The notes beneath the pieces are model-generated. The model ran no database searches. It was not told where the DNA came from and was given only the letters and a program-made list of their open reading frames with translations. A stretch of 64,000 nucleotides of DNA from Phymorhynchus buccinoides (lineage: Eukaryota > Mollusca > Gastropoda > Neogastropoda > Raphitomidae). The stretch lies in NCBI GenBank assembly GCA_017654935.2, contig CM065682.1:40229435-40293434 (forward strand), given 5' to 3'. The translations under genes were made by a program, and so were the position numbers. Shown here in pieces: positions 10,437 through 28,661 of this stretch. Every line of letters begins with the position of its first letter. Position 1 is the stretch's first letter.

Positions 10437-12326
10437 CTAATAGTACCTTCGGTGGGTGTTTGCGGGTCCAGTGCTGCCTTTCACCTGAGGTACCGGAGGC
10501 GAGTGGTCTTGGGTCGTGTGGCGGACATTCCTTGGGAAGGATTTTCCAAGTTGTGGCGGACTTGGGGACTTGGGACAATCTGGAGTGGCTTGCGCGGCAA
10601 TTTGATTTGCCGCATTGAGTGGTTTCTTCCCCGCTGAGGGAGATTTGCTCTTTGGGAAGGAAGGAGGGAGTTGGTTTGTGGATTGGGGAGAAGGGGATGC
10701 TGCTGAAACAATAGCAGGTTGAGAGGGGTGCCCTAAAAACACATACTGTGATCCCAGTATGAGGTCATAGACAGGACTGTCCATGATCACTGCCTTGATG
10801 GGTCCCTTAACAAATCTGGTGTCGACATTGATTATGGCGACTGGCAAAGTGGATGGGGGGATTGAAGCATCAGGGCCTTGCAGAGAGATGAAGTCTCCCG
10901 TGTATGCCGATGCGGGGACCAAGGATCCGCAGACGATGGCGTCGCATGACAGTCCAGTGTCAAAGAGACACTGAACAGGGATGTTGTTGACAGTCGCCTG
11001 TCCGACGACTGACGGTGTGCCTGGACACTGGATCGGGGAGGGGTTGGTGCAGTTCTGCGAAGTGGAGACAACTTGCATAGTTGCCACATTTTGTCGCTTG
11101 TGAGCAAGTTTCCTGCAGTCGTGGGTGCTCGACTTGCAGTATGAGCAGTATAGGGGTTGTCCCAGTGGCTGTCGTTCATGGGTAGAACCGTTGGGCCCAC
11201 TGTTGGAGTTGGGGTTAAACCTGCTCTGCTGTGAAGCATTGAACCCAAAACCTTGTTGGAGTTTAGGCCTCTTAGGGGCGCTGGGTTCATCATGGGCTAG
11301 AGTGTACCTATCACTTAGCTGGATTAGGTCGGCCAGAGTTGTGGCACCTTGCTCGGCAGTAAAGGTGCGTAGCTCTGGGGACATGGTTTCGAGCAGCTGC
11401 TCGCCAACCATCAGTTCCCGGAGATTCTCATAGGACTCTGATTTGGCAGAAAGGGACATCCATTTTGTCAGATAGTTTCCCAGTCTATCTGAAAATTGGG
11501 CATATGACTCTCCCCTACCTTTTCTGGTTGTCCGGAACTTTTTCCGGTAGGCATCAGCTGTCAACTGGTATCTGTTGAGCAGGGCTTCTTTCAAAGCTGG
11601 GTAGTCGGTAACTTGGCTTGATGGAAGTTTGCTGTACACCTCATAAGCCACACCCCTGAGACTTTGGGCAAGCTTGAGGTTGAATTTTTCCGGAGCAAGC
11701 TCAAATTCCTGGGCCAGTCTTTCAAACCTATCGAGGAATGCATCGATAGACTCGGTTGCCTCATTGAATGCCTCCAATGTGAAGGTCATGGCTGAGGTCT
11801 GGATGGGAGGGTGAAAATTTTGAGGGGTAGCAGTCTCGGAATCCGCTGAGTTTTCTAGCTGCTTCATAGCTAGCTCATGGTCTCGCGCCTTTTCTCGCTC
11901 AGCGGCCTCAAGTTCGAGTTCTTTGTTTTTGGCTTCTTGCACTAGTTGCCTCTGCCTTAACTCATGGGTACGGATGTTCTCTTGCTCCTGAGCGTCGCGA
12001 GCTTTATCAGCCTCTTGCGCCTCATGAGCTCTCTGTTTGTCTTTCTCAGCTTCCTCCCGAGCTTTATCAGCCTCTTGAGCCTCATGAGCTCTCTGATTGT
12101 CTTTCTCAGCCTCTTGAGCCTCCTGAGCTTTGTCAGCCTCTTGAGCCTCCCGAGCTTTGTCAGCCTCTTGAGCCTCATGAGCTCGCTGTTTGTCTTTCTC
12201 AGCCACCTCGCGAGCTTTCTCTTTGTCATATTCAGATATGACAAAATTTGCTAACTCTTGGCCTGACAATCCTAGAGACTCTCCCCATTCTTTAAGTTCC
12301 CTCCTAAGTTTAACAGTCTCAGCCAT
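10437..12326 (-). CDS. Gag-protease polyprotein of Gypsy element 1 (629 aa)
   Basis: The ATG at 12326 opens a 629-codon ORF. Residues about 40-165 are a coiled coil made of repeats such as KDKQRAHEAQEADKAR. Residues about 185-340 resemble the SCAN-like capsid of Gmr1-type Gypsy elements (KFRTTRKGRGESYAQFSDRL, LRELMVGEQLLE). A CSYC...H.C segment looks like a degenerate zinc knuckle. The aspartic protease motif FDTG occurs near residue 460, with the family's ILGSQYV segment about 90 residues later. The tail is proline- and serine-rich. Gag packages the element RNA; the protease would process the polyprotein. The reading frame is intact although pol is gone. Confidence 0.82.
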   Translation of the reverse strand: MAETVKLRRELKEWGESLGLSGQELANFVISEYDKEKAREVAEKDKQRAHEAQEADKAREAQEADKAQEAQEAEKDNQRAHEAQEADKAREEAEKDKQRAHEAQEADKARDAQEQENIRTHELRQRQLVQEAKNKELELEAAEREKARDHELAMKQLENSADSETATPQNFHPPIQTSAMTFTLEAFNEATESIDAFLDRFERLAQEFELAPEKFNLKLAQSLRGVAYEVYSKLPSSQVTDYPALKEALLNRYQLTADAYRKKFRTTRKGRGESYAQFSDRLGNYLTKWMSLSAKSESYENLRELMVGEQLLETMSPELRTFTAEQGATTLADLIQLSDRYTLAHDEPSAPKRPKLQQGFGFNASQQSRFNPNSNSGPNGSTHERQPLGQPLYCSYCKSSTHDCRKLAHKRQNVATMQVVSTSQNCTNPSPIQCPGTPSVVGQATVNNIPVQCLFDTGLSCDAIVCGSLVPASAYTGDFISLQGPDASIPPSTLPVAIINVDTRFVKGPIKAVIMDSPVYDLILGSQYVFLGHPSQPAIVSAASPSPQSTNQLPPSFPKSKSPSAGKKPLNAANQIAAQATPDCPKSPSPPQLGKSFPRNVRHTTQDHSPPVPQVKGSTGPANTHRRYY

Positions 12327-12572
12327 GGTTGTAAATACAACTATTCAAAATCAAAACAAAGCTGCTGAGTTGAATGTATCAAACAACACTTAACTATTTC
12401 AACATAAACAGAAATAGCATGCACATCAAAATAAAGTCATAAATAGCATTCAAACAAATCAAATCAAAACACAGTGATCCAAATCACAATAACTTTCCCA
12501 GTGGACACAAGATAAGTTTTGGAAAGTAAATAAAGTTTGAATTGAAATTTGTTAGACTTTATGAAAACAAAT

Positions 12573-12592
12573 ATCCCGGACGCGAGCCCCCA
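12573..12592 (-). promoter_or_regulatory. Primer-binding site, tRNA-Pro-like
   Basis: On the coding strand, six bases after the 5' LTR end comes TGGGGGCTCG-CG-TCCGGGAT. Apart from two extra bases (CG), this is the 18-base site complementary to the 3' end of tRNA-Pro known from several retroelements. The position and the TGG start fit a primer-binding site; the insertion is unusual. Confidence 0.65.
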
Positions 12593-12598
12593 ATTAGA

Positions 12599-14356
12599 TG
12601 TGACGAGGTAATGGGTTAAAAGGCTAAGTCTCTAGGGAAGACTTTTAGTGTGTTAAATTTTCAAATAGAAAATTTGCCTTTAGCCCACTTCTCTAGGGTA
12701 TGGGAGGTGAGCAACTTTCCCGGCCCCTTTTCATCTAATAAATTTATAGTTGTGCCCGGGTTCTGGCTCGTATGATTGTAAGAAATACAAGTGGTTGATT
12801 TGCTCTAAATGGCAGACAGAGAGAAGTAGGGTTTTACATGAAATTTCAAGACTTCCACTCTCATCAGTCTGACAAAAGGGTTCAGAATTATTTGACACTT
12901 GTATTTTATTTACTCACAAAATCTGCATAAGATTATGCAACAATAATAATAAAGCAGCTCAATGGTGCCAAAACAAAATATGAATAAAAAAAACAATGAA
13001 ATCCGAAAGGATTTACAAGACTTTTGTCTTTCTAGAAGGTTAGCCTCAAGCGAGAAGGGTCACTAAGTGTCCTGGTTTCCAGTTAGTGTTCTTTGGCACT
13101 GTCGTGGTGACTTAGCTCATGGCTGTGCTGAAGTTCCTCCGTAGGGATCGGCGAGTGCTGGGTTGGCTGGGCTTGCTCGTCAGGTGAGAGTAGCTCCCAG
13201 TCGTTCCGGTTACGGCGTCGCGGGATGGCACGGTTCAGGCGTGGTCTCCTCGCGGATTCTGGGTGCGGGGCGTCTTGGCGGCGTTCCCGTCTTGGTGTTT
13301 GTGAGTCAGGGATGATCTTCCTGACCACGATGCCCTGCTGATAATCACAGGAGAAGGTGGATGTAGATCTCTATGGCTTAGAGACAAGGGGCTTCAGTCG
13401 GCAGGGAATCAGTGGATCCCAACCGGCTAGGAGGCTGCCCTTGTACAGTAGCACTAAGAACACATAATCTGAATTTCAGTTAACAAACTGAGATCAGTAA
13501 AACATAAAAGGTGTACAGGAATCAACTGGTATTAGTCAGTACCCGGCTAGATCAAAGTCTATGATCAAGCCAACATCACTCTCCATCCAACACCTGGAAA
13601 GGAATGGTTATCATAAAGTGCAAGATTGCAACCCACAGGCTTCCTACTAAAAATATACAAAAGGGTTAGTAGGCATAAAATCCGGTTCTGGTACCAAAAG
13701 AGTTAAAGTCAAAAAACACACACACACAAATAATCAGTGCACATAAATAGAACAGAATGTTTACCACTTCTTTTCAATAACATATCTACTCCTTATTCAT
13801 CATTGAACATAGGATCTAGATCAAAAATAGGATCAAACAAAAACAAATCTCAATCACCAGCCGTCAATAATACTCACTAGTTGGGCTATTATGACTGGCT
13901 GGGAGAGAGGTTGAGTCTGCAATGTTGCTCCAGCCAGGTTTCAGCGTCTTGTGATCACTGGGAAAGTATGTGTAGGCTAACTTTCCTCACTACTCAAATT
14001 TTCCCCTCCCATTTTCAAACAATGAGAGCCTGTCATTGGTTCATAGCAGTCGACAAGTCACAAGATGATGTCCTAGTATTATGCATAGTAGTACAGAACA
14101 ATCACGCGCCGGTTACATCATTATCACATACCGACATTCCTGGATCGGGAAACGAAGAGTTGTCTTCAAAGGGCGCCGACTGTGGGGTTCACTTTCTCGT
14201 GATGGGAAGGGAGATCGGGCTTCAAAGAGATAAATGCCTTAATCGGTGTCTGTTTGATGTTGAATGGTAATTAAAGTGGCGGCCCGAGAAAAGAAAGGGG
14301 AGGGGGGGGGGGGGTGTAGATAAAGAAAGAGGGGTTGTGCGTGATACATTGTCACA
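12599..14356 (-). repeat. 5' LTR of Gypsy element 1
   Basis: This 1758-bp LTR pairs with 8160-9920, with small indels (for example around 13608 and 13715) and scattered substitutions. Transcription of the element would start in it on the minus strand. Confidence 0.93.
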
Positions 14357-14483
14357 TTTGCGAAACCGCGCAAATGATACGGCCGCCTCGGTTGCCGTTG
14401 CCATTGCCCCGTTAGGGCTCACAGCAAATTTGAAGCGATTCGGTCAAAAAACGGTGGAGTTATAAGGCCCGTTTTGTGTTTCA

Positions 14484-14512
<29 letters not shown>
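14357..14512 (-). repeat. GC-rich repeat, inverted copy, right half, and (AC)n
   Basis: This continues the repeat interrupted at 8159: GCGCAAATGATACGGCCGCC and GGTGGAGTTATAAGGCCCG are the reverse complement of 3540-3660. It ends in a short AC microsatellite (14485-14512), mirroring the GT run before 3497. Confidence 0.8.
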
Positions 14513-14517
<5 letters not shown>

Positions 14518-14939
14518 CGGACAGTTGGCTTTTTACTATATGATGACCTCTTGCCTGCAAAAACAATAGGTCATTTCAAAATGTTATCAGTCAATGACTG
14601 ATGACCAGTGCTAAGAATAATCTCTGCACCTGATTGCATGGATTGGTTGCATGATAAATTGTAACATTATTGTTTTGTTGTTGTTGGTAACGTTAAGTAC
14701 TGTTTGTCAGTTTACTTCTTATTTTGTTTTGTGCATTCTCATGAGATCTTAATCTGTTTTAGTGTGTGCATGCACCTGTTTTATGTCTCTCAAAGTCCTC
14801 TTTCTCCCCAGTCTCTGTGTGTGTGCCTTGTGTATATGTACGCATGTGAATGTGTGTGTGTGCGTGTGCGCCACTGGCCTTTGTGTGAACACTTCTTGAA
14901 TATGCCTGCTCAGTTTGAGACCCTTCCAGTTCCACTCAG

Positions 14940-15430
14940 AAAAACACTGGCAGAGTGGAGTTGATTCAACGGAGAGAGCTCTGCAAGGTTCATCCTCATT
15001 CAATACTGTAGGACAGCCAGCATCACTGATATGCTCCAAAGGCTTGGCTGGAGTTCCTTGCAGCAACGTAGATAGGTTGCAAAACTTACTATGTTGTGTT
15101 ATAAAATATATTATGATGAGATTGCCAGTGTCAGCAAGAACAAATTGGTACACAGTGGTAGTGATACTCTAACCAGAGCGGCAATGCAGAGGGTACTCAT
15201 AGCAATTTCTTGTTCCTCAGTGTCATAGTCTCAATCTCATACACACTAACACAGTACTTGCAATAGAGTTCCATCTTCCCAGTTACCATCAAGCCATTCA
15301 AGGAGTGGAACGTCCTGCCTTGAGCCGCAGTGAAGCCAGAATTCCAGAGAGGGTCAAGGAGCACCTAAGTGGACAACCTCCTAGTCCACTGCAAACACCA
15401 TGTCTAATCAGCAGATCAACACTTAGCTAG
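14940..15430 (+). pseudogene. Decayed LINE reverse transcriptase 3' fragment
   Basis: The plus-strand translation contains ARFILIQYCRTASITDMLQR, then LGWSSLQQRR, a stop, and KLTMLCYKIYYDEIASVS. This is the typical last part of CR1/jockey-group LINE proteins (AARF...SVTDML..L.W.SL..RR...L.M.YKI). A following KPFKEWNVLP resembles the usual VP.WNSLP ending. Several stops and frameshifts show it is dead. No 5' part is visible. Confidence 0.7.
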
Positions 15431-15756
15431 TCTTGTATTTCTCTGTCCTCTCTTGTGTTTGGTCTTGAGACATTTTCTTCCGGAAAAAACTGGTAGAACT
15501 AGAACCTCCCTGGTTCCTTGGCAAAATAACCAAAGCATTTGTTGATTGTGGCCATGCACAGCAAAGAAGAAGATGATGGGGAACGTGCATGCTCATGTTA
15601 ACTTTTGAATGCTGTTTTGTGTGTGTGCGTGCGTGTTTGTTACTGTGTGTGTGTGTGTGTGTGTTTATGTATCATATGTGTGACAGTCCTGATGATGCTA
15701 GATTTTGAATTTGATGATCTAATCATGTATGCCACTTTATTCTTTGTCGTTTTCAG

Positions 15757-22448
<6,692 letters not shown>

Positions 22449-22531
22449 GTGAGCACTTTGTAAACATAGCATCTGTTGAATTTCTTTTATCTTTCTTGCT
22501 TTTAACTCTGAATAGTTCTCTTTTGGCCCTT

Positions 22532-23031
22532 NNNNNNNNNNNNNNNNNNNNNNNNNNNNNNNNNNNNNNNNNNNNNNNNNNNNNNNNNNNNNNNNNNNNN
22601 NNNNNNNNNNNNNNNNNNNNNNNNNNNNNNNNNNNNNNNNNNNNNNNNNNNNNNNNNNNNNNNNNNNNNNNNNNNNNNNNNNNNNNNNNNNNNNNNNNNN
22701 NNNNNNNNNNNNNNNNNNNNNNNNNNNNNNNNNNNNNNNNNNNNNNNNNNNNNNNNNNNNNNNNNNNNNNNNNNNNNNNNNNNNNNNNNNNNNNNNNNNN
22801 NNNNNNNNNNNNNNNNNNNNNNNNNNNNNNNNNNNNNNNNNNNNNNNNNNNNNNNNNNNNNNNNNNNNNNNNNNNNNNNNNNNNNNNNNNNNNNNNNNNN
22901 NNNNNNNNNNNNNNNNNNNNNNNNNNNNNNNNNNNNNNNNNNNNNNNNNNNNNNNNNNNNNNNNNNNNNNNNNNNNNNNNNNNNNNNNNNNNNNNNNNNN
23001 NNNNNNNNNNNNNNNNNNNNNNNNNNNNNNN
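22532..23031. other. Assembly gap (500 N)
   Basis: Exactly 500 N, a conventional size for a gap of unknown length. The remaining exons of the IFIT-like gene may lie here. The sequence just after it (23034-23090, SDMASQVQEAFMSDM) could be the end of an exon, but this is weak. Confidence 0.98.
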
Positions 23032-23654
23032 CAGTGACATGGCCAGTCAGGTGCAGGAGGCTTTTATGTCTGATATGTTTTTGTTCTTTGGTTGTTGTTT
23101 TTTGTTTGGTTTTGTAATGAAATGGTTATTTCAATTCAATGGGCTACAGCAAGTATTGCTCTTATGATTAGCACATATATTTTCAATACATGTACATGGG
23201 TTGAAAGTAAAACATTCTCTCAATCCTGAAATGACACGTTTCAATGTTCTCTGAATCTTCCCAATCCTGAAGTGGTGACCACATTAAATATACTTTCCAA
23301 TGTGTATGTGTCTGTATACAGGATAGTATTAGAATTGCATATATATCATCTTGTTGTTTTTTAACCTGCCATCAATTTTTGTAAAACATGTTTGATTTTA
23401 TAAGGATCCGGATGACAAGATGGCCAACCCTGATGACTATCAGTTTTTACCATCCTGATTTCAGGAGCATGCCTGAACTGCCCCTGTGGGCCAGCCTTCA
23501 CGTGGCGGGGCTGTTCTCGACCAAGCTGTGCCCACACCCTTTTTCTTACCTTTCCTATTTTTCTGCCTACCATGTCTTGTACTATCTCTTTTTCCCCCAT
23601 AAAGTCTCCTGACAAGATCTGCAGTTTTCCATTTCATCTGATTTCTGTCTCCCC

Positions 23655-23985
23655 GGATATGACATGCCAGTTGTTGTTTTTTATTGTTCACTGGCGTCCA
23701 CACATGAGACCTTGCGCACTTGAGTGGGCACCTGTTGTCCATTCTGCAGTGCATATTTGCCTATATCAGTATATGGCAATTTTGATCTATCTCTTTTTAT
23801 TAGTATGTGTTTGTTATCCTTTTTTACTGTTTTTTTAAACTGGGTCCGATAGAGTAGAGTGGCTCAACGTTTCCAGCACTGTGTGGACTTATGTGCTGTA
23901 GGGTGCAATGATGGAGGTGTCATGTTATGAATTGTACTGTATGTTTTGTTGTTTACAGGTTGTTGAACGGTGGTAAGATGTCAAT
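23655..23985 (+). repeat. Interspersed repeat family Q, copy 1
   Basis: The segment from ATATGACATGCCAG through ACTTGAGTGGGCACCTGTTG, GTGGCTCAACGTTTCCAGCA and GTTTACAGGTTGTTGAACG recurs at 52113-52655. This copy is uninterrupted and gives the empty site for the MITE at 52357-52570. Confidence 0.8.
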
Positions 23986-24510
23986 ATCTAATTCAAAATG
24001 AATTTATGATGGTCATTTTGGCTGCAAGAGAATGTTACTTTTCAACTTATAAAAGTTCTTCATACACATACATTATCCACATGTACACACGCAATGCATA
24101 CACACTCAACACTGACACATACGGTACTACTCATATATTAATATAATAAATCATTGTTCTTTTATTGTGGGGGGTGGGCAGCCTTCAAGATATCTAATTT
24201 TGTTATTTTGAATTTAAATTTAAAACTGAATTTCTTTTTTATTAAATGAATAATAAATGAGGGAATGACAAGCATAATTCACAAACTAATTCCCCGTCTG
24301 TGAATGACAGAATTAAAAAAAATAGATGCATGTAATGATGTATAAAATTTGTTGAGAAGTTCAAGAACTGCAAAATATATGATTGAGTATTTGCCATGTT
24401 GTACTCAAATATATCTTTGTGATAAATTTAACTAAATCTTTGTTACATGCATCTGCAGCAAGGACTCTTAAAACAAGATTAGATTATCATTATTCGCATG
24501 TTGGATGTCA
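23986..24510. other. AT-rich intergenic DNA
   Basis: No coding signal or repeat family was recognised here. Confidence 0.5.
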
Positions 24511-24514
24511 AACA

Positions 24515-24707
24515 TTTTACTGTATTTTACGGACTATTAGTATTAGCATAAGGTGGTACTTTTTTCCCAGACTGAGATCCCTGCGCCTTATAATGTGACT
24601 GATAATATAGTAAGGAAGTAGAGTAACAAAATCTGAATTTTGAGTCAAATTTGGGGTGTGCGCCTTATAATCGGGTGCACCTTATACTAGTCCGTAAAAT
24701 ATGATAC
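24515..24707. mobile_element. Short palindromic element, TATTTTACGGACTAT family, copy 1
   Basis: Inverted ends TGTATTTTACGGACTATTAG and CTAGTCCGTAAAATATGATA enclose GCGCCTTATAAT-type segments. A second copy is at 31279-31433. It is non-coding. Confidence 0.65.
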
Positions 24708-24708
24708 A

Positions 24709-24954
24709 TTAACCCTTTCACCGCCAGCCACATTTCAGCCAACAATGTCCATTAAATTTACCTGGGTAGAGAACAAAATCCATCAGCATTATTGGGGATT
24801 CTTCTGTGACATATATAAAATAAGGTCTACCCTTACTTCCCAAAACTAAGACAATAGGGTCTTTGGATAATAGACCCCAATTTGATGCCTTTCAGTGGCA
24901 TTGGTGTTAAATCACTGTGGTGCTAAACTGCGACTTTGGCGGTGAAAGGGTGAA
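24709..24954. mobile_element. TTAA-flanked MITE (piggyBac-type), copy 1
   Basis: It begins TTAACCCTTTCACCGCCAG and ends GGCGGTGAAAGGGTGAA, an inverted terminal repeat next to TTAA (right TTAA decayed to TGAA). TTAA target duplication is the piggyBac hallmark. No transposase is present. Confidence 0.75.
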
Positions 24955-24967
24955 AGCAATTTGCGCA

Positions 24968-25110
24968 GACAACACTGTGGCGGTACCATAGCCGATGAGG
25001 TTTAACCGAGGCGTGGTTACTGCTACACCTATCTATATTGTTAAAAATTCGGGATTCCAGACCGAGAGGACGTAAAACACCATTTTTCATTCATTCACAT
25101 TAAAGCAATT
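24968..25110 (+). repeat. SINE-like repeat R, copy
   Basis: GTGGCGGTACCATAGCCGAT, GAGGCGTGGTTACTGCTAC and ACCGAGAGGACGTAAAACAC match the insertion in the Gypsy pol (47011-47239) and end in an ATTC-rich tail. Confidence 0.65.
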
Positions 25111-25215
25111 ATGTTTTTGGATGAACAGCTGTTGTGATTGTTGCGGTTTGTCTTCTTAGTGGCCCGCTGTTTGTGTTGATACTCTGTCTACAGTTTGCTG
25201 CATATATAAATAATA

Positions 25216-25390
25216 CAGTGGAGCCTGCCTAATAAGACCTTCAGAAATCATCGAAAATGAGGTCTTATAAGGGAGGGGTCTTATAAGGGAGGTAATTTTA
25301 ATACTTACAAAGAAGGGCAATGTCTCAGAGAAGTAGGTCTTGTGTGGGAGGGAGTCTATAATGGAAGGTCTTATATGGGAGGTTCCACTG
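25216..25390. mobile_element. TA-flanked MITE, pogo/Tc1-type, copy 1
   Basis: Ends CAGTGGAGCCTGCCTAATAA and ATGGGAGGTTCCACTG are inverted repeats flanked by TA. The internal part repeats GGTCTTATAAGGGAGG. Other copies are at 28662-28806 and, split, at 43977-50206. Confidence 0.75.
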
Positions 25391-25621
25391 TAGTACATCA
25401 GTGCATGTATATACTAATTACTATTTATTTTCTTGTACATTTGTCTTGTACCCTGCTTAGTTATTTGACCACTGACATTGAATGGGCTAGTTTCTTTTTG
25501 ACTGATTTCAGATATTAGTTTAAAATAGGAGAACAGGAGATAATGGATCGCTTGTGTGAATTATAAAAAAATTCTTTTCAAATCATGTAGCCCTGCCTTG
25601 TTTTTTTGTATGTTTGTTTTG

Positions 25622-25745
25622 TTGTCTTTTTTGTTGTTGCTGTACCATCTTCTGGGCCCCACGCCATTCGTTCTGAGTCCTAAATAGCAGCTTGGACCCC
25701 CTTGTTGCTGGTTAGGTTTCAAACCTAGTGAAATGTGCTCAATCA
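25622..25745. repeat. Diverged interspersed repeat
   Basis: TGTACCATCTTCTGGGCCCC, CATTCGTTCTGAGTCC and GCTTGGACCCCCTTGTTG resemble 31850-31990 (CCCATCTTCCGGGTC, CTCGTTCCGAATCC). Boundaries are unclear. Confidence 0.45.
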
Positions 25746-27132
25746 ATGCATTGCAGAATTAAAATGTTTCTGAATATCTTGAAGAGAGTAAAAAGGGCAG
25801 TATTTTCAATTCCATTTATTTCCCTTTTCCCCCCCCAATGAATTGTAATGGAATTAAAACAAAAAACAATATTTATTTAATCAAGCAAATGAACTTCAGG
25901 TAATGACTTTGATGAGGTCACTTTTTCTTCTTTATGTGTTGTATGTTAAGGTGTGTTGTAACTATATCAGTGGAAGAATAGATACGTACTGCTAATATTA
26001 TAAGTTAATAGTTTGCCATAATTTTGAATTGGAATTTTTATCTCAAAATATTGTATTGGTAAATGGACGTGAAATAATGTGTCTGTGTGAGTATCTTTCC
26101 TTTCTTCTTTTTTTAAGATAAGGTGGATATTTTTTTATCATTCTTGAGCAGGTGTATTCTTGTGGTGATTGTATTAACTATAGAAGACATGAGTTGTATT
26201 GTGTGCTGAAGCCAGTGAAGTGTCATGCTAAGTTTTTGTGCTTGATTAGATGTTCCATTAGTTTTGTTATTTATACATATCATACTTTGTAGTCATTTAA
26301 CAAACTTGTAGGATCACTTGCATTTTTCTGTCCAGACTTTAACAATTGAATAAAAGTCAGGGATTATGGTTTATGTGTTGTGATATTTTATATTTTGATA
26401 GATTGATGCATGCATGTTTTGTCTTATTGTTGTCTGTGTCATAGCTCATATTATACTAGAAAAACTAAATAGAATGTGCCATGTCCATTTTTAGCCCAAT
26501 GCCATTCAATGCCATTAAAAAAAAAATCTGGAATGTTTTTGAGAAAGTGTGATAATGCTTTGTCTCTTATTTGATTTGTTGGAGGGCAATTTGTGTCATT
26601 CTTGTTGAAGAAAGCTTTGATGTAAAATTAAAGATATACATATTTATGATTGAATCCTTTTGTTTTTCTCAGAGGGATGTTAGTTTGTGTGACGTTTTCT
26701 TTGGAGGGATAAGGCTTATTTCACTGATGTGGCCATATCTATTTTTTAGGCTATTCTGTTTCATGTTGTTTTTCTTTTTTCAAAATTTGATTTAAATTTT
26801 TTAAAGCAGTTTCTTAGTTTCCACTTTGAAAAATTATGTGGCAATAATACAGATGATGTACTATTGTACTTATACTAGGAATGTACACTATTAGTATTAG
26901 TGTTTTTTGAAAGTGGGAATGCCCTTTTTATGTTAAGCTATTTTTTTTAGTCAATACATTATGTCCTTTTTCTTTGACGGTGGGTACTAACTTAAATAAG
27001 TAGATGTACATTATACTGAATAGCTTTTTTTAAAATGTGATAACATGCATGTCTGTAATTTAAAACCTGAGTCCGTCTTTGTGGGATCAGATAGGTCACA
27101 AGATATCTACAAGATATAAGCATGTTTTAATA
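25746..27132. other. AT-rich intergenic DNA
   Basis: I see no gene, array or clear repeat family in this stretch. Confidence 0.5.
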
Positions 27133-27378
27133 TTAACCCTTTCACCGCCAGCCATATTTCAGCCAAAAATGTCCAATACATTTACCTGGGTAGAGAACAA
27201 AATCCATCTGCAGTATTGGGGATTCTTTAGTGACATAGATAAAATAAGGTCTATCCTTACTTCCCAAAACTAAGACAATAGGGTCTTTGGATAATAGACC
27301 CCAATTTCATGCCTTTTAGTGACATAGAAGTTTAATCATTGTGGTGCTAAAATGCGACTTTGGCGGTGAAAGGGTTAA
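27133..27378. mobile_element. TTAA-flanked MITE (piggyBac-type), copy 2
   Basis: TTAACCCTTTCACCGCCAG at the left and GGCGGTGAAAGGGTTAA at the right give intact TTAA on both sides. It is about 90 percent similar by eye to 24709-24954. Confidence 0.8.
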
Positions 27379-27697
27379 ATAGAGATGGTTTTGTTTTGTT
27401 TATTTGGCCGTTTCCCTTTCCTGAGGGGGGCTCCCCCAATGTTTGTATATACTGATATCTTTATTAGATACTCATTGTTCATGACTTCCTGTAAAGCAGT
27501 TAGCCATTGATATTGCATTGAGGATTGATTAGATACAGAAAAAACGCGTTACATGTTCATTATGGATGTATGGTTTTCAAATTTATGTTGATTCAAAAGT
27601 AAGATTTTTAAAAATTGTATTCTTGTGGCTGCTTGCAATTTATTCTTGAATCTATGCTTTTTGAATTTATACTTTCCAGTGTTAATTTTGACACACA

Positions 27698-28124
27698 TGT
27701 GACCAAGTACCATGAAAGGGACATTAAGTCGCTGGGCTAGTTTCTCACAACAGGCTTTGAAAGTAAAAGAAAATCTCATTTTTGGGGTCAATTTTGATTT
27801 ATGGATATTTTCTTGCTCTCTAACAACTTATCTTTCATATTTATAAAGGACAATCTGTAATATGGTCTCTAAATGGTCTTATAAGTGCTTTAAAATGAGT
27901 ACTTAAATGGATTTATTCAGCTAGGCTAGACTAATGTTTTCTCAAAATGGCTGATGCTCACCCTACTAACTTTAAATGCTCATAACTCTGGAACAGGAAA
28001 AGATACAAGAATGGTTCTTGTATCATTAGAAAGTGAATTGTCTGAAGTTTTCAAATGTATAATTTTCTCAGAATGTAAATGCTCAGTTTGACACTTTATG
28101 TCCCTTTCGTGGTGCTGGGTCACA
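27698..28124. mobile_element. 427-bp inverted-repeat element, copy 1
   Basis: The ends TGTGACC.AG.ACCA.GAAAGGGACATTAAGT and its reverse complement (ACTTTATGTCCCTTTCGTGGTGCTGGGTCACA) form terminal inverted repeats of about 35 bases. Another copy is at 35968-36384 in opposite orientation. No ORF of note and no clear target duplication were found. Confidence 0.75.
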
Positions 28125-28661
28125 TAATGTGCATTTCTGAATCTGATGCTCAAAATTGGTATTTGACTCACTGGGTTTCATACCAGTGCATCACTAAACG
28201 TAGCAATTGTTCACCTGATGCAGTTTGTGGGGCTTTTTAAAGTTAAAAAATAATTATAGAGAGACCCCCCTAAAATATTCAGATCCCTGAAAATCTATAC
28301 ATTTTGAGTGCTGATTCTGAGAGTTAACGCTGCTTTATTAGAGCATGAATAAAATTGTATACAAGTAAACAAACATGATGGCTATTGGAAAGATAGTTTG
28401 CTTGATAAGCTCAGTTGTAAACAACTTTTTGTTTGGTGGTGGTGGTGGTTTTATTGTCGTTTGTTTTTTCTTTATTTTTTTCTTGATATTTGAACTTATT
28501 GAAGAAATGGAAACTACAAAGCATATCATCACTTTTATAGAATAATTGCCTATCTCACTTTTTTGCAGTTTTGAACAAAAAATTGGTCAAAGATCTTCCT
28601 TTCTAATTTATTACACACCACTTTTTCTTATTTTGATAAGACATTCGTCACTCCATAATTA

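Larger units (their letters stand above)
8160..14356 (-). mobile_element. Gypsy-type LTR retrotransposon, internally deleted
   Basis: Two long direct repeats (8160-9920 and 12599-14356) start TGTGACGAGG and end TTGTCACA, so each has TG...CA ends. The element is flanked by a 5-bp duplication TTTGC (8155-8159 and 14357-14361). Coding strand is minus, so 12599-14356 is the 5' LTR. Behind it lies a tRNA-Pro-like primer site (12573-12592), a gag-protease ORF and an integrase remnant; a G-rich run just before 9920 can serve as polypurine tract. Reverse transcriptase and RNase H are absent. The LTRs differ at only about one to two positions per hundred by eye, so insertion was recent. It sits inside a GC-rich repeat. 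Confidence 0.93.
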
